Shown piece after piece: positions 35,572 through 45,143 of a DNA stretch of 64,000 nt (its first letter is position 1; each line of letters opens with the position of its first letter). This DNA comes from Planctomycetaceae bacterium. GTDB lineage: Bacteria > Planctomycetota > Planctomycetia > Pirellulales > PALSA-1355. The notes under the pieces were generated by a model. That model ran no database searches. It was not told the origin of the DNA and was given only the letters and a program-made list of their open reading frames with translations. The stretch spans positions 55,935-119,934 of the forward strand of contig PLYM01000212.1 of the NCBI GenBank assembly GCA_003153375.1, read 5' to 3'. The translations under genes and the position numbers were made by a program.

Positions 35572-36162
35572 ATGAGTGAGCCAAGAACCCTCTCCCGCAG
35601 CCCCGAGTTGATGTCGCCGGCCGACACGGCCCTGCTGGTGGTCGACGTGCAAGAAAAGCTGATGCCGCTGATTGGCGGCTCGCGACGTATTATTTGGAAC
35701 TTGCGGCGGCTGCTCGACGGCGCCGCAGCCCTGGGACTGAAGGCATTGGCGACCGAGCAATACCCCCAGGGGCTGGGGAAGACTGTCGAAGAGCTGGCCA
35801 ACCGCCTGGGGCACATCCCCAGCAAGGCCATGTTTAGCTGTGCCGGCTGCGAGGACTTTGCCAAGCAGTTTGTCGAGCTCGGCAACAGCAAAATCTTGGT
35901 TTCGGGCATCGAGGCCCATGTCTGCGTGCAGCAGACGGTGCTCGATCTGCTGGCCAACGGCTACCGGGTGTATGTGCCGGTCGACGCCATCGGGTCGCGT
36001 TATGCGGTCGACTATGAGACCGCGTTGAAACGGATGGAGTCCGCCGGCGCGACGCTGACCACGACCGAATCGGCCCTGTTCGAGTGGTGCCAGGTATCGG
36101 GCACCCCTGAATTCAAGAAAATCAGCGCCCTGGTTCGCGAATCACCGCCTGAAGGTTCCTGA
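35572..36162 (+). CDS. Isochorismatase-family cysteine hydrolase
   Basis: A 196-residue hydrolase of the isochorismatase/nicotinamidase superfamily. The catalytic triad is visible as Asp25 (VVDVQ), Lys85 (SKAMFS) and Cys118 (GIEAHVCVQQT), with the typical cis-peptide EAHVC context. Substrates in the family range from isochorismate to nicotinamide and ureidoacrylate, so the reaction cannot be named. ATG 35572 is the family-like start. It lies 50 nt before the aminotransferase gene on the same strand, a possible two-gene unit. Confidence 0.85.
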   Translation: MSEPRTLSRSPELMSPADTALLVVDVQEKLMPLIGGSRRIIWNLRRLLDGAAALGLKALATEQYPQGLGKTVEELANRLGHIPSKAMFSCAGCEDFAKQFVELGNSKILVSGIEAHVCVQQTVLDLLANGYRVYVPVDAIGSRYAVDYETALKRMESAGATLTTTESALFEWCQVSGTPEFKKISALVRESPPEGS

Positions 36163-36211
36163 CGCCCCGCCGCGCGCTTGTTCGTCCCTCCTAATTCCGC
36201 GAGATCCCGCC

Positions 36212-37402
36212 ATGAACACCGCCAGTGCCGTTGCGCCGGCCTTGAACCCGCCCGTTCGCATTTTGATGGGTCCCGGGCCCAGCGACATTCACCCGCGCGT
36301 GCTCGAAGCCTTGGGCAAGGGAACGGTCGGCCATCTGGACCCCTATTACCTCGAAATCATGAACGACATGCAGCGGATGCTGCAAGCGTTGCTGCGAACG
36401 AAGAACACGATGACGCTGGCGATCAGTGGCACGGGCTCGGCCGGCATGGAAGCCACGGTCGTCAATCTGATCGAGCTGGGCGATTCGATGGTGGTGTGCG
36501 TCAACGGCGTGTTCGGTGGCCGGATGCTCGACGTCGCCACGCGCGCCGGCGCCAAGGTGACGCAGGTCGAAAAGCCATGGGGGCAGACCTTCAAGCCCGA
36601 GGACTTGCAGGACGCACTGCAAAAGGCAAAGCCCAAGGTCGTGGGCATTGTGATGGCCGAAACGTCGACCGGGGCCTGGCAGCCGATCGAGGAGATCTCG
36701 AAGCTGGTACACGACAGCGGGGCGCTGTTGCTGGTCGATGCCGTGACGTCGCTGGGCGGTGTGAACGTCGACGTCGATAAATGGAACATCGACGCGATCT
36801 ATTCGGGCAGCCAGAAATGTCTTAGCTGCCCACCGGGGTTGTCGCCCGTGTCGTTCAACCAGCGAGCGATGGACGTGATCCTGAACCGCAAGACCAAGGT
36901 GCAGAGCTGGTATCTCGACGTGACGATGCTGGCCAAATACTGGGGCTCGGAGCGGGTCTATCATCACACCGCGCCGATCAACATGACCTATGGGCTGTAT
37001 GAGGCCCTGCGGCTGGTGCATGAGGAAGGTCTGGAATCCTGCTTCGCCCGGCACCTGCTCAACCACCGGGCTCTCAAGGCCGGGCTGGCGGCGTTAGGCA
37101 TTTCGTACACGGCCGAAGAAGGCCACCAACTGCCGATGCTCAACGCGGTCCGCATTCCCGACAGCGTCGACGACGCCACCGTGCGCAACGGCCTGCTGAA
37201 CCGTTTCGGCATCGAGATCGGCGGCGGGCTCGGCGCCTTCAAGGGCAAGGTATGGCGCATCGGCCTGATGGGCTATGGCGCTCGGGCCAATAATGTCTTC
37301 GTCTTGCTGTCGGCGCTCGAGCAGCTTCTGGCCGAGCAGAATCACCGCTTCGACCACGGTGCCTCGATCGCCGCGGCCACGGCGGTGTATAGTGGAAAGT
37401 AG
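36212..37402 (+). CDS. Alanine/serine-glyoxylate aminotransferase
   Basis: A PLP enzyme of fold type I, class V. The PLP Lys202 lies in SGSQKCLSCPPG. Conserved segments are MGPGPSDIHPRVL, ISGTGSAGMEA and VDAVTSLGG. The length, 396 residues, is typical. Such enzymes convert glyoxylate to glycine with alanine or serine as amino donor. I leave the donor open. Its upstream neighbour is an isochorismatase-like hydrolase; a shared pathway is not evident. Confidence 0.92.
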   Translation: MNTASAVAPALNPPVRILMGPGPSDIHPRVLEALGKGTVGHLDPYYLEIMNDMQRMLQALLRTKNTMTLAISGTGSAGMEATVVNLIELGDSMVVCVNGVFGGRMLDVATRAGAKVTQVEKPWGQTFKPEDLQDALQKAKPKVVGIVMAETSTGAWQPIEEISKLVHDSGALLLVDAVTSLGGVNVDVDKWNIDAIYSGSQKCLSCPPGLSPVSFNQRAMDVILNRKTKVQSWYLDVTMLAKYWGSERVYHHTAPINMTYGLYEALRLVHEEGLESCFARHLLNHRALKAGLAALGISYTAEEGHQLPMLNAVRIPDSVDDATVRNGLLNRFGIEIGGGLGAFKGKVWRIGLMGYGARANNVFVLLSALEQLLAEQNHRFDHGASIAAATAVYSGK

Positions 37403-37444
37403 CCACTATAGGTCCGAGTAGGTCCGGCGATTCGATCGACTGAA

Positions 37445-37954
37445 ATGCTAAAGGCGCCGCCAAATCCCTGCGTGAGGGCTGTAATTGCGTTTGCTATTTC
37501 CTCAACGCTAATCGGCGGGATGGCCAATATTCTTCTGTCTCCGGAAGACGATCCACGACTAGGCAGCGCGATCGGCATTTGCACCTGGGGTGTGTCGATC
37601 GTGATTGCCTGGTGGCAGTTCAAGCGTGTAGCCGGTGCGCTCCCGCAAGCTCCGCAAGGTCGAAGCCGTCAATTCAATTTGCGAATGCTGTTCCTGGTCG
37701 TGACCGCGGTGGCTGCCGCAGTCTGGTTCACTCAAGAAGTGTGGCGCGCCCAACACCGACGCGAGCTGCTGCGAGCCTTTATGGCCCGTGGCGGTGAAAC
37801 GCAAAGAGAACGTATCCCCGGTCATTGGGTAACCAAAGCGCTCGTCGTGCCGGAGGGGCAGTTTACCGACGATGAAATTGCGGAATTACGAGCCGCCTTT
37901 CCAGATGCCGACGTGGTTGCCCAGAGTCCTCCGGTTTTCTCTCGCACAAATTGA
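37445..37954 (+). CDS. Hypothetical membrane protein
   Basis: A 169-residue protein with three hydrophobic segments (about 10-30, 42-58 and 78-96), the last beginning with QFNLRMLFLVVTAVAAAVW. Small planctomycete membrane proteins often carry an FSLRxLL-type motif at the start of a helix, and this matches. The C-terminal 70 residues are soluble (GQFTDDEIAELRAAFPDA). Function unknown. It converges with the FtsQ-like gene, with 54 bases between the stops. Confidence 0.6.
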   Translation: MLKAPPNPCVRAVIAFAISSTLIGGMANILLSPEDDPRLGSAIGICTWGVSIVIAWWQFKRVAGALPQAPQGRSRQFNLRMLFLVVTAVAAAVWFTQEVWRAQHRRELLRAFMARGGETQRERIPGHWVTKALVVPEGQFTDDEIAELRAAFPDADVVAQSPPVFSRTN

Positions 37955-38008
37955 TTGGCGGCGAGGTTAGCTGAAAGTGGCGGCCTCTCTCAATTGCTGC
38001 CCGGCGGT

Positions 38009-38938
38009 TTACTCGCCCTTTTTCGGCAGCGGTTTGACTTCGGCGCGGGGGCGGGCGAAGAGGGCGCCGTCGTCGCGGATCTCGAGCTGTCCGCCGCCTT
38101 CGACTTCCAGGGAGTTGTTGTTCTGCGCGGCGTAGCGCTTGAGCTGCGCGATCTTTTCCACGGCTGGCACTTCGCCGGGCATGCTGGTTGCCGGAGCACG
38201 GCCCCAGAGAATCGGGGCACCCGAGACGGTCAGCAGTTTGAAGATCGGCTCGGCGCCGGACTTGCCAGGTTTCTGACCCGCCGGCACGATGCGCTGGATG
38301 TGCAGGTCTTTCCAGTCGCCGGCCAAGGCGGCGGCGATTTGCGCCGCGCCCGCGACGGACGGATCGCCCCAGAGCTTGCCGACGGTGCCGGCTGGCGTGG
38401 TGTGAATCTCGCCGATGCGGGGATAGGCGTCGGCGTCGCTGGGCGAGAAGTCGGCGGTGGGTAGCACGATGCCGTCGACGTCGACCGGCAACGCGCCGGC
38501 GCCCTCTTCGACTTCGACCATCGCCACCGGCTTGCGATACGACAGCACGACGTCGAGACGAGCCGGAAATCGTTTGCTGACACGATCGACGTGCGCCACC
38601 CACGGGTGAGCCGCGAAGGCGTTGGCGACGCGCAGGGTCAAATCGCCATCCAACAGCGACAGCGAGCCCTCGAAGCCCGCGTCGCGCAGGGCCTCGGCGG
38701 CGATGTCAGCGCGAATCCAGGCCGGCGGCGGCGTGATGGCGATCCGCGCCGGATCGATTTGATACTCCTGAGCGGCCATCAGGTGGGGGCGCACCAGTTG
38801 CCAGACGCCGTACGACCCGCCCACCAGCGCGGCCACGATCACGGCGGCCACGACCGGCGTGCGGCTGATGTTTTTGCCTGTCTGCGGTTCGGCAACCGCG
38901 ACTCCGCCACCGTCCTCTTTTCGTTTTTTAGCGCTCAC
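38009..38938 (-). CDS. FtsQ-like POTRA-domain membrane protein
   Basis: The last gene of the murein block. After about 35 polar residues there is one membrane helix (VVAAVIVAALVGGSYGVW), then a POTRA-like region with the FtsQ hallmark HPWVAHVDRVSKRFPARLDVVLSYRKPVAM and a beta domain (VDVDGIVLPTADFSP) like the FtsQ beta domain. FtsQ links the divisome membrane proteins to FtsA/FtsZ. I choose GTG 38938: it overlaps the ddl stop as GTGA and a GGAGGT ribosome site is 4-5 nt upstream; the frame continues to 38983. Position after ddl is the classical ftsQ place. The C-terminal tail (residues 240 on) has no family match. Confidence 0.75.
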   Translation of the reverse strand: MSAKKRKEDGGGVAVAEPQTGKNISRTPVVAAVIVAALVGGSYGVWQLVRPHLMAAQEYQIDPARIAITPPPAWIRADIAAEALRDAGFEGSLSLLDGDLTLRVANAFAAHPWVAHVDRVSKRFPARLDVVLSYRKPVAMVEVEEGAGALPVDVDGIVLPTADFSPSDADAYPRIGEIHTTPAGTVGKLWGDPSVAGAAQIAAALAGDWKDLHIQRIVPAGQKPGKSGAEPIFKLLTVSGAPILWGRAPATSMPGEVPAVEKIAQLKRYAAQNNNSLEVEGGGQLEIRDDGALFARPRAEVKPLPKKGE

Positions 38939-39888
38939 GAGACCTCCGAAGCGGCGAGACAGCGACGAACCAATAAATCGCACAACGCGGTCATGTCCAT
39001 TCCAGCGCGAAGCGCGGCCTGGGGGGCCAGGCTGCGCGCGGTCAGGCCGGGAATCGTATTCACTTCCAAGACGCCGATGCGCCCCTCATCGTCCAACATT
39101 ACGTCGACGCGCGCCAAACCGGCCGTGCCCAAAGCTTGGGCGGCGGCCACGGCGGCACCGGCGATTTGCCGGCGCACGTCGTCGGTGAGTTCGAAATCGA
39201 AGAGATACTGGGTTTGCACGCTGGCGTATTTGGCGTCGTAGGAAAACACGCGCTCGGGCGAAACGATTTCAATGATCGGCAGCGCCTGTTCATCGAGCAC
39301 GGCGACGGTAAACTCACGGCCACGGAAAAAAGCCTCGGCGATGCAGGCGATTTCCGATTGCTGTCCACGCGCGGCCGCCAGCGCGCTGGCTAGACCGGCG
39401 GGGCGCTCGACCAACGACAGGCCGATGCTCGAACCCTCGCCGTCGGGCTTGATGATCAGCGGATAGCCGAGTTGCTCGACGCGCGCGGCGACCTCGGCGG
39501 GTGCCTCACTGGGCTCGATCTTCACAAAGGGCGGTGTTGGAACGCCGCAAGCGACAAACTGCTCCTTGGCGGCCGATTTGCTCATCGCCAGCCGGCAGGC
39601 CTGCGGACCGCTGCCGGTATAGGGCACGCCAAAATGCTGTAACTGCTGCTGGATGCGACCATCCTCTCCCGCCCCGCCATGGAGTGCGATGAAGCAGGCA
39701 TCGACGTTGCCCCAGTCGACACTGTCGAGCGCACATTCGCCGGGATCGACAAGGCGGATCTCATGGGCAGCGGCCTTCAGGGCCTCCGCGACCGCGGCGC
39801 CGCTGCGCAGGCTGACTTCGCGTTCGGCCGAATCGCCACCGGCGAGCACAACCACGCACAATCGCGGCTCGGATTGGGGTATGGACAT
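38935..39888 (-). CDS. ddl: D-alanine--D-alanine ligase
   Basis: Ddl joins two D-Ala for the peptidoglycan stem peptide. It is an ATP-grasp enzyme with the N-terminal AGGDSAEREVSLRSG, the HGGAGEDGRIQ loop, the ATP segment PLIIKPDGEGSSIG and the C-terminal EVNTIPGLT. Length 317 residues. The start ATG 39888 is 49 nt after murB; its stop overlaps the FtsQ-like start. Confidence 0.96.
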   Translation of the reverse strand: MSIPQSEPRLCVVVLAGGDSAEREVSLRSGAAVAEALKAAAHEIRLVDPGECALDSVDWGNVDACFIALHGGAGEDGRIQQQLQHFGVPYTGSGPQACRLAMSKSAAKEQFVACGVPTPPFVKIEPSEAPAEVAARVEQLGYPLIIKPDGEGSSIGLSLVERPAGLASALAAARGQQSEIACIAEAFFRGREFTVAVLDEQALPIIEIVSPERVFSYDAKYASVQTQYLFDFELTDDVRRQIAGAAVAAAQALGTAGLARVDVMLDDEGRIGVLEVNTIPGLTARSLAPQAALRAGMDMTALCDLLVRRCLAASEVS

Positions 39889-39937
39889 TCCTTGTCCTCC
39901 GTCTGGTGTCAGCGCCGAAACTCGAAACGCGTCGCGA

Positions 39938-40816
39938 CTACCAGATCTCGATTTCCGTTTCGAGTTCGATTCCCAGTCGATCCATCACTCGTTGACGCAC
40001 CATGTCGATCAGCCGCAGCACGTCCTGGCTGGTCGCGCCCGGCTCGGTCACGATGAAGTTGGCGTGACGTTCGCTGACCGCGGCCTGGCCGACGCGCGTG
40101 TTTTTCAATCCGGCTTGTTCAATCAACATGCCGGCGCTCATGCCGCGCGGGTTCTTGAAAATACAGCCGGCGCTTTGATGGCCGAGCGGTTGTGCGGCTT
40201 TCTTGACGATCCACTGCTTCTGCATCCGCTTGGTCAACTCTTCGGGATCGTCCGGCTCGAGCTGGAATTCTCCGGCCAGGATCACCAATTCATCGAGCGA
40301 GCTTTCGCGATAGGCAAAGATCAACTCCTCGCGCGACCGTTCGATGATCTCGCCGGTCGTGGTCATCACCGTGGCGCGGCAAGTCCATTGGCCGATGTCG
40401 CCGCCGCGGCTGCCCGCGTTGCCGTGCAAGGCACCGCCGACGGTGCCGGGAATTCCGACCAGGGTTTCGAGCCCTGCCAATCCCTCGCGAACCGAAGTGG
40501 AAATGGCCTGCCCCAATTTGGCCCCGCCACCGGCCGAGAGCCGCCCGTTGGCGACCGTGATTTGGCCGAACGCGGGCGCCGAAAGGTGGACCACCATACC
40601 GGCGGCACCGGCCTCGCGCACCAGCAGGTTCGAGCCGCCGCCCAGCAGGCGCACGGGAATGCTCTCTTGCGCGCAGCGGCGCACCAGGGCCTGCAATTCC
40701 TCCCGGGTGTTTGGCTCGGCGAAGTATTCGGCCGGTCCGCCCAGGTGAAACCAGGTGTGTTCGGCGAGCGGTTCAGCCTGCCTGACGAATTTTTCGAAGC
40801 CGATGATTAAGCTCAT
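39938..40816 (-). CDS. murB: UDP-N-acetylenolpyruvoylglucosamine reductase
   Basis: MurB reduces UDP-GlcNAc-enolpyruvate to UDP-MurNAc using NADPH and FAD. FAD-binding motifs LLGGGSNLLV and GIPGTVGGALHGNAG are present. At the proton-donor site, where E. coli has Ser229 in GSFFKNP, the sequence reads SAGCIFKNP with Cys, a substitution seen in other MurB lineages. ATG 40816 (MSLIIGF) overlaps the murC end by 44 nt; a TTG two codons upstream is possible. 292 residues. Confidence 0.95.
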   Translation of the reverse strand: MSLIIGFEKFVRQAEPLAEHTWFHLGGPAEYFAEPNTREELQALVRRCAQESIPVRLLGGGSNLLVREAGAAGMVVHLSAPAFGQITVANGRLSAGGGAKLGQAISTSVREGLAGLETLVGIPGTVGGALHGNAGSRGGDIGQWTCRATVMTTTGEIIERSREELIFAYRESSLDELVILAGEFQLEPDDPEELTKRMQKQWIVKKAAQPLGHQSAGCIFKNPRGMSAGMLIEQAGLKNTRVGQAAVSERHANFIVTEPGATSQDVLRLIDMVRQRVMDRLGIELETEIEIW

Positions 40817-42212
40817 GCGCAACGCTTCCGATGTCCCCTGCCCCCATCGTCACCAACACATCGCCCGGTCGTAGCGATCGGTTCAGATGATTCACGATCT
40901 CGTCGCTCGTCGCCAGTTGCACGACGTCGGTGCCCAACGCGGCAACCCGGCCGGCCAAATCGGCGGCCGTCGTTTCGCTCCCCCTCCCAGGCTCTTCGCG
41001 GGCTCGAAAGATCTCGGCCAGCACCAGCGTATCGGCATTGTGCAGGCTGCGGGCGAATTCGTCCAGCAGGTGCCGCGTGCGCGAGACCTGGTGTGGCTGA
41101 AAAACACAGCAAATTCGCCGGCCCGGATAGACTTGCCGCACGGTGGCCAGCGACGCCGAAACCTCGGTGGGGTGATGGGCATAGTCGTCGACCAGGGCGA
41201 TTCCCCCGTGTTCGCCCAAACACTGCAAGCGACGCTCGAGCCCGGCAAATTGTTCGAGCCCGGCGCGGATCATCGTGCCGTCGGCGCCACAATGTGCGGC
41301 CAGCGCGGCCGCGGCCAGCGCATTGTCGAGATTATGTCGTCCGGGCACACCGAGCTTGACGTCGCAAACGCGCCGTCCACGGCAGCGGATAATAAATGAG
41401 TATTGCCCGCGCCGCTCGCGCACGTCCGTGGCGCTCCAGGTGGCCGATGCCTCGCGGCCGAACGACTGACGTCGGCAGGCGATCTGTCGTGTCGCGCGTT
41501 CCGTCGACCGACAATCGGCTCGCACCAGCAGCAGTCCATCGGCCGGCACGCGGGTTGCGAAGCGTGCGAAGGCCTGTTCCAACTCGTCGGGGGAAGAGTA
41601 GTAGTCGAAGTGATCGGGTTCGATGTTCAGGATGCAGGCCAGTCGCGGATTGAGGAATCGAAAGTTATCGCGATACTCGCAGGCCTCGGCCAGCATCCAG
41701 CGTCCGTGGCCCAGGCGTCCGCCCGAACTCTTTTCCAGCGGCGAGGCTCCATAGACGACCGTCGGATCTAAACCACCCGCGGTCAATATCTCGGCCACCA
41801 TGGCCGTGGTGGTCGACTTGCCGTGCGTGCCCGCCACGGCCACGCCGCGGCGCGAGTCCATCAAACGCCCCAGCGCTTGCGGGTAGCTCAGGATCGGCAG
41901 CCCCAATTGCCCCGCGCGCACCAATTCGGGGTTCGTAGGCCCGATGGCGTCGCTATGAACCACCAAGTCGACGCTGCGATCCACGGCCTCGGCGCGATGT
42001 TCATCGCAGACCGCATACCGCGAGCCGATCAGGCTGGCGGCATTTACGTCCGAGCCACTGACCTGGCAGCCCCCCGCGCTCAGCACGTCGGCCAGTGACC
42101 GCATGCCTGCACCGGCAATGCCCACCAGATGCGCGCGTGGCAACGGCCGCAGCGAGACGGTGGCACCGTCGTGTGGGGGCGCCAGCGCGTAATCGAGCGG
42201 CGAGACGTTCAT
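40773..42212 (-). CDS. murC: UDP-N-acetylmuramate--L-alanine ligase
   Basis: MurC adds L-Ala to UDP-MurNAc. Mur-ligase motifs: the N-terminal HLVGIAGAGM, the P-loop GTHGKSTTTAMVAEIL, the central domain ILNIEPDHFDYY, and the C-terminal VDDYAHHPTEV. ATG 42212 gives 479 residues. It is 111 nt after murG and overlaps murB. The glycine-rich first motif reads GIAGAGM, while most MurC have GIGGxGM, a minor change. Confidence 0.96.
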   Translation of the reverse strand: MNVSPLDYALAPPHDGATVSLRPLPRAHLVGIAGAGMRSLADVLSAGGCQVSGSDVNAASLIGSRYAVCDEHRAEAVDRSVDLVVHSDAIGPTNPELVRAGQLGLPILSYPQALGRLMDSRRGVAVAGTHGKSTTTAMVAEILTAGGLDPTVVYGASPLEKSSGGRLGHGRWMLAEACEYRDNFRFLNPRLACILNIEPDHFDYYSSPDELEQAFARFATRVPADGLLLVRADCRSTERATRQIACRRQSFGREASATWSATDVRERRGQYSFIIRCRGRRVCDVKLGVPGRHNLDNALAAAALAAHCGADGTMIRAGLEQFAGLERRLQCLGEHGGIALVDDYAHHPTEVSASLATVRQVYPGRRICCVFQPHQVSRTRHLLDEFARSLHNADTLVLAEIFRAREEPGRGSETTAADLAGRVAALGTDVVQLATSDEIVNHLNRSLRPGDVLVTMGAGDIGSVAHELNHRLRKIRQAG

Positions 42213-42323
42213 GGCGAGAATGCTTGGAGGGGGGATTTGTGCGGGCGGGATCATACGGGCGAACGCCGGCCGGTGTCAATGCAAAGGCAGCTAGCACGCG
42301 TTCGTCCGGCAGGGACGTTCCCG

Positions 42324-43457
42324 CTACACCGCGGCCAACTCGATCGAGCGCAGCAGCATGCCGATCGATTGCGCCACGCGTCGCGTCGCATCGAGGCGAG
42401 ACAGCCGCGTCATGGCGTGAGCCATGTGGGCCCGCTCGGAATGCGACGAGGCGAGATCGACCACGGTGCGCGCCAGATGGTTGTCGAGGCGGCCTTCGAG
42501 CTCGCGCGCGTCAAGCGTGCGACAAGCCCCGGCGGCCGAGAACACGTCGGCATTCTTGCGCTGATGGTCATTCGTGGCGCGGGCCAACGGAAGTAAAATC
42601 GCCGGCACGCCCGTGGCCGACAATTCAGCCAGCGTGGTGCCGCCGGAGCGGCTAATTGCCAGGTGGCTCGCACTCATCACCGCGGGCATGTTCTCGATGA
42701 ACGGCAACACGGTCGCCCGAAGGCCGAGCTTGCGATAGAGCTCGCGCACCTTGGCCGCGTCGCGTTCGCCCGACTGATGCACGATTTGCCAATTGCTCAA
42801 GACCGGCCCGGCCTTATACAGAGCGGGCGGCACTTGTTCATTGAGTGTTTGCGCGCCGATGCTGCCGCCCAGGACCAGCAGTTGATGCCGACCACCGAGG
42901 CGCTCGGACAAATACCGAGGCGCGCTTGCCTGCGCGACGAACTCACGGCGCACGGGATTGCCGGTCACGCGCACACGGTTATTGCCGCGCAGGTGCGTTC
43001 TGACTTCCTCGAAGGCCGCGTAGAGGGCCACGGCGGCTGGCGCCAGCCAGCGCGTGGCCCGGCCCGGCACCGCGTTTTGTTCGAGCAGCGCGACGCCGAT
43101 TCCCATCCGTGCCGCCGCCCGCGCGGCTGGCACGCTCGCATATCCACCCAACCCCACGACGAGCGAGACGTTCTGTGCTTGCAAGTAGCGGCGCGCGGCG
43201 CGATAGCCGGCGAAGTTGTCGGTCAGAAAACGCAACGTCTCGCTCGCCCGGCGCGGAAACGGCCGGCAAGGGAGCTTCAAGTATTCGAATCCGGCGCGCT
43301 GGACGTAGCGAATTTCGAACGTCTTGCCGGTGCCGGCGAATGTGATTCGCAGGTGCGGGGCATAGCGCAGCAACTGCTCGGCCACGGCGAGGCCCGGAAA
43401 CAGGTGCCCCGCGGTGCCGCCGCCGGCAAACACGATGTGGTTCGTCAACGTCTTCAT
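42324..43457 (-). CDS. murG: UDP-GlcNAc--lipid I N-acetylglucosaminyltransferase
   Basis: MurG adds GlcNAc to lipid I to form lipid II at the inner face of the membrane (family GT28). It begins with the loop FAGGGTAGHLFPGLA and carries LVVGLGGYASVPAA, VTGNPVRREF, VLGGSIGAQTLN and the sugar-nucleotide motif SRSGGTTLAEL. 377 residues from ATG 43457. It follows mraY by 115 nt; in the classical order murD and ftsW would lie between them, and neither is there. Confidence 0.96.
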   Translation of the reverse strand: MKTLTNHIVFAGGGTAGHLFPGLAVAEQLLRYAPHLRITFAGTGKTFEIRYVQRAGFEYLKLPCRPFPRRASETLRFLTDNFAGYRAARRYLQAQNVSLVVGLGGYASVPAARAAARMGIGVALLEQNAVPGRATRWLAPAAVALYAAFEEVRTHLRGNNRVRVTGNPVRREFVAQASAPRYLSERLGGRHQLLVLGGSIGAQTLNEQVPPALYKAGPVLSNWQIVHQSGERDAAKVRELYRKLGLRATVLPFIENMPAVMSASHLAISRSGGTTLAELSATGVPAILLPLARATNDHQRKNADVFSAAGACRTLDARELEGRLDNHLARTVVDLASSHSERAHMAHAMTRLSRLDATRRVAQSIGMLLRSIELAAV

Positions 43458-43572
43458 GCGTTCATCTACCCGCACCGTGAACAGGGGCCACGGCGGCTTG
43501 CTTGGTGCGACAGCGAGGCCCAGATTCCTCGTCCACCGCGTTGGTTAGTAGGAGGACACTGCGCCGTCGAGA

Positions 43573-44760
43573 TTAGTTCGGCGAATCGTCCAGGATCTTG
43601 GCCAGTCTCGATTCCATCGCCTTAACTCTCGACGCGGCAGTCGTTTCATGCTCGGCGGTATCGGTTGCGTGAAGTTTGAGCCCCGCCAGGCCGACGATGG
43701 CGCAGAGCGCCGCGGCGATCCAAAACCGCACGACGATCTTATCTTCCGGCCAACCCTTGAGTTGGAAGTGATGGTGCAGCGGAGCGCAGAGCAGAACTCG
43801 CCGCTTGCGCCAGCGGTAGCAGCCGACTTGCACGATCACGCTCAGGGCTTCGACGACAAACACGCCGCCAATCGCGATCAACAGTAACTCTTGTCGCGCA
43901 ATTACCGCCAGCAGCCCGAGCAGCCCCCCGAGCGGCAGCGAACCGGTGTCGCCCATGAAGACCGAAGCCGGATGGCAGTTGAACCACAGGAAGCCCAGCA
44001 GCGCGCCGCTCATCGCGGCAGCGATCACCACCATTTCGCCCGCGCCGGCGATATGCGGGATGTTCAGGTACATGGCCCATTGGCTGTTGCCTGCGGCGTA
44101 GACCACCAGCGCCACGGCGCCGGTGGCACAGATCAGGCATCCGCCGGCCAGGCCGTCGAGACCGTCGGCCAGATTGACAGCGTTCGAGGAACCGACCAGG
44201 ACCAACGTTCCCAATGGAATGAACAGCCAACCGAGTTCGTAGTGCAAGCCAGCGACCGGAACGGTCAATTCGAGACCACGGTCCAGCTGGCAATGCAGTG
44301 CGTAGATCGCGGTGACGGCTGCCAGGCTCATGGCCGTCTGAGCGATTAGCTTCGTCCGCGCTCGCAGACCCCGACGGGTCGTGGTCAGCTTAATCAGATC
44401 ATCGCACGCGCCCAAGGCCGCCAGAGCCAGGCAAAGCGCGATGGCAATCCAAAGATAGGGATTGCCAAGATCGCCGCAGATGAGCGTGGCCGAGAGCAGG
44501 CTGGTGACGATGAAAATTCCGCCCATCGTGGGCGTGAACTGTTTCGCCTTGTGCAATCGCGTGACGTCGGCCGACGCGCTTTTGATGGGCTCGCGAAAAC
44601 GGACTTTCAGCCAGGCGATCCAACGCGGGCCAAAAGCCAGCACGAGTAGAAAGCCAGTCACGGCCGCAATGGCCGCGCGTGGCGTGATCTTGGCAATGCC
44701 TGACAGTTCGCTCCAAGCGGTTGCCTGGGCGAACCAACGTTCGATCAAAAAGAGCAACAT
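43573..44760 (-). CDS. mraY: Phospho-N-acetylmuramoyl-pentapeptide transferase
   Basis: MraY transfers phospho-MurNAc-pentapeptide to undecaprenyl phosphate, giving lipid I. It is a ten-helix membrane protein with TPTMGGIFIV, the catalytic CDDLIKL (adjacent Asp), the LADGLDGLAGG loop, VFMGDTGSLPLGG and the cytoplasmic APLHHHFQLKGWPE. ATG 44760 (MLLFLIERWF) fits the family start. 395 residues. A 383-nt gap separates it from murF upstream. Confidence 0.97.
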   Translation of the reverse strand: MLLFLIERWFAQATAWSELSGIAKITPRAAIAAVTGFLLVLAFGPRWIAWLKVRFREPIKSASADVTRLHKAKQFTPTMGGIFIVTSLLSATLICGDLGNPYLWIAIALCLALAALGACDDLIKLTTTRRGLRARTKLIAQTAMSLAAVTAIYALHCQLDRGLELTVPVAGLHYELGWLFIPLGTLVLVGSSNAVNLADGLDGLAGGCLICATGAVALVVYAAGNSQWAMYLNIPHIAGAGEMVVIAAAMSGALLGFLWFNCHPASVFMGDTGSLPLGGLLGLLAVIARQELLLIAIGGVFVVEALSVIVQVGCYRWRKRRVLLCAPLHHHFQLKGWPEDKIVVRFWIAAALCAIVGLAGLKLHATDTAEHETTAASRVKAMESRLAKILDDSPN

Positions 44761-45143
44761 GCGGTGATCTCGAAACAGCCGACTGGCTAGCGACGAACAG
44801 GGCCCGGTCCGCCATATGTGCCGCCGGCTCAAGCGGTGTCGTCGAACACCGCACGATCGGGCGCGGCACGCGGGCGAGGACGCCCCATGTCGCGCGGCCC
44901 GAGCGTTTCACGGCCCAGACCGCGGAGGTGATCCCTGAGTCACCGGAGCGGCAGATTGCCTGCCGCTCCGGCGCTCAGTCTTGAGCTCCATCGCGAAGCT
45001 TTCGCCAGAGCGGTCGACCCAGTAACCGCTTGACCCGGCGACGTAATGCTCCTACCCAGGAGGGAGGGTAGTGTCGAGTTCCCGCAAACCCTACACCATC
45101 GATGGAGCTCATACTTGTATTGAGTGGTATCCTTCTGGCGCTT
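44761..45143. other. Long structured gap between murF and mraY
   Basis: In an otherwise tight operon this gap of about 380 nt holds a perfect 11-bp hairpin, CCGGAGCGGCA and TGCCGCTCCGG with a 7-base loop (44943-44971), and an 11-bp inverted repeat, GAGCTCCATCG (44983-44993) with its complement at 45100-45110. There is no T run, so it is not a classical terminator. No open frame here resembles a protein. It may be an attenuator, a processing site or the remnant of a lost gene. Confidence 0.55.
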
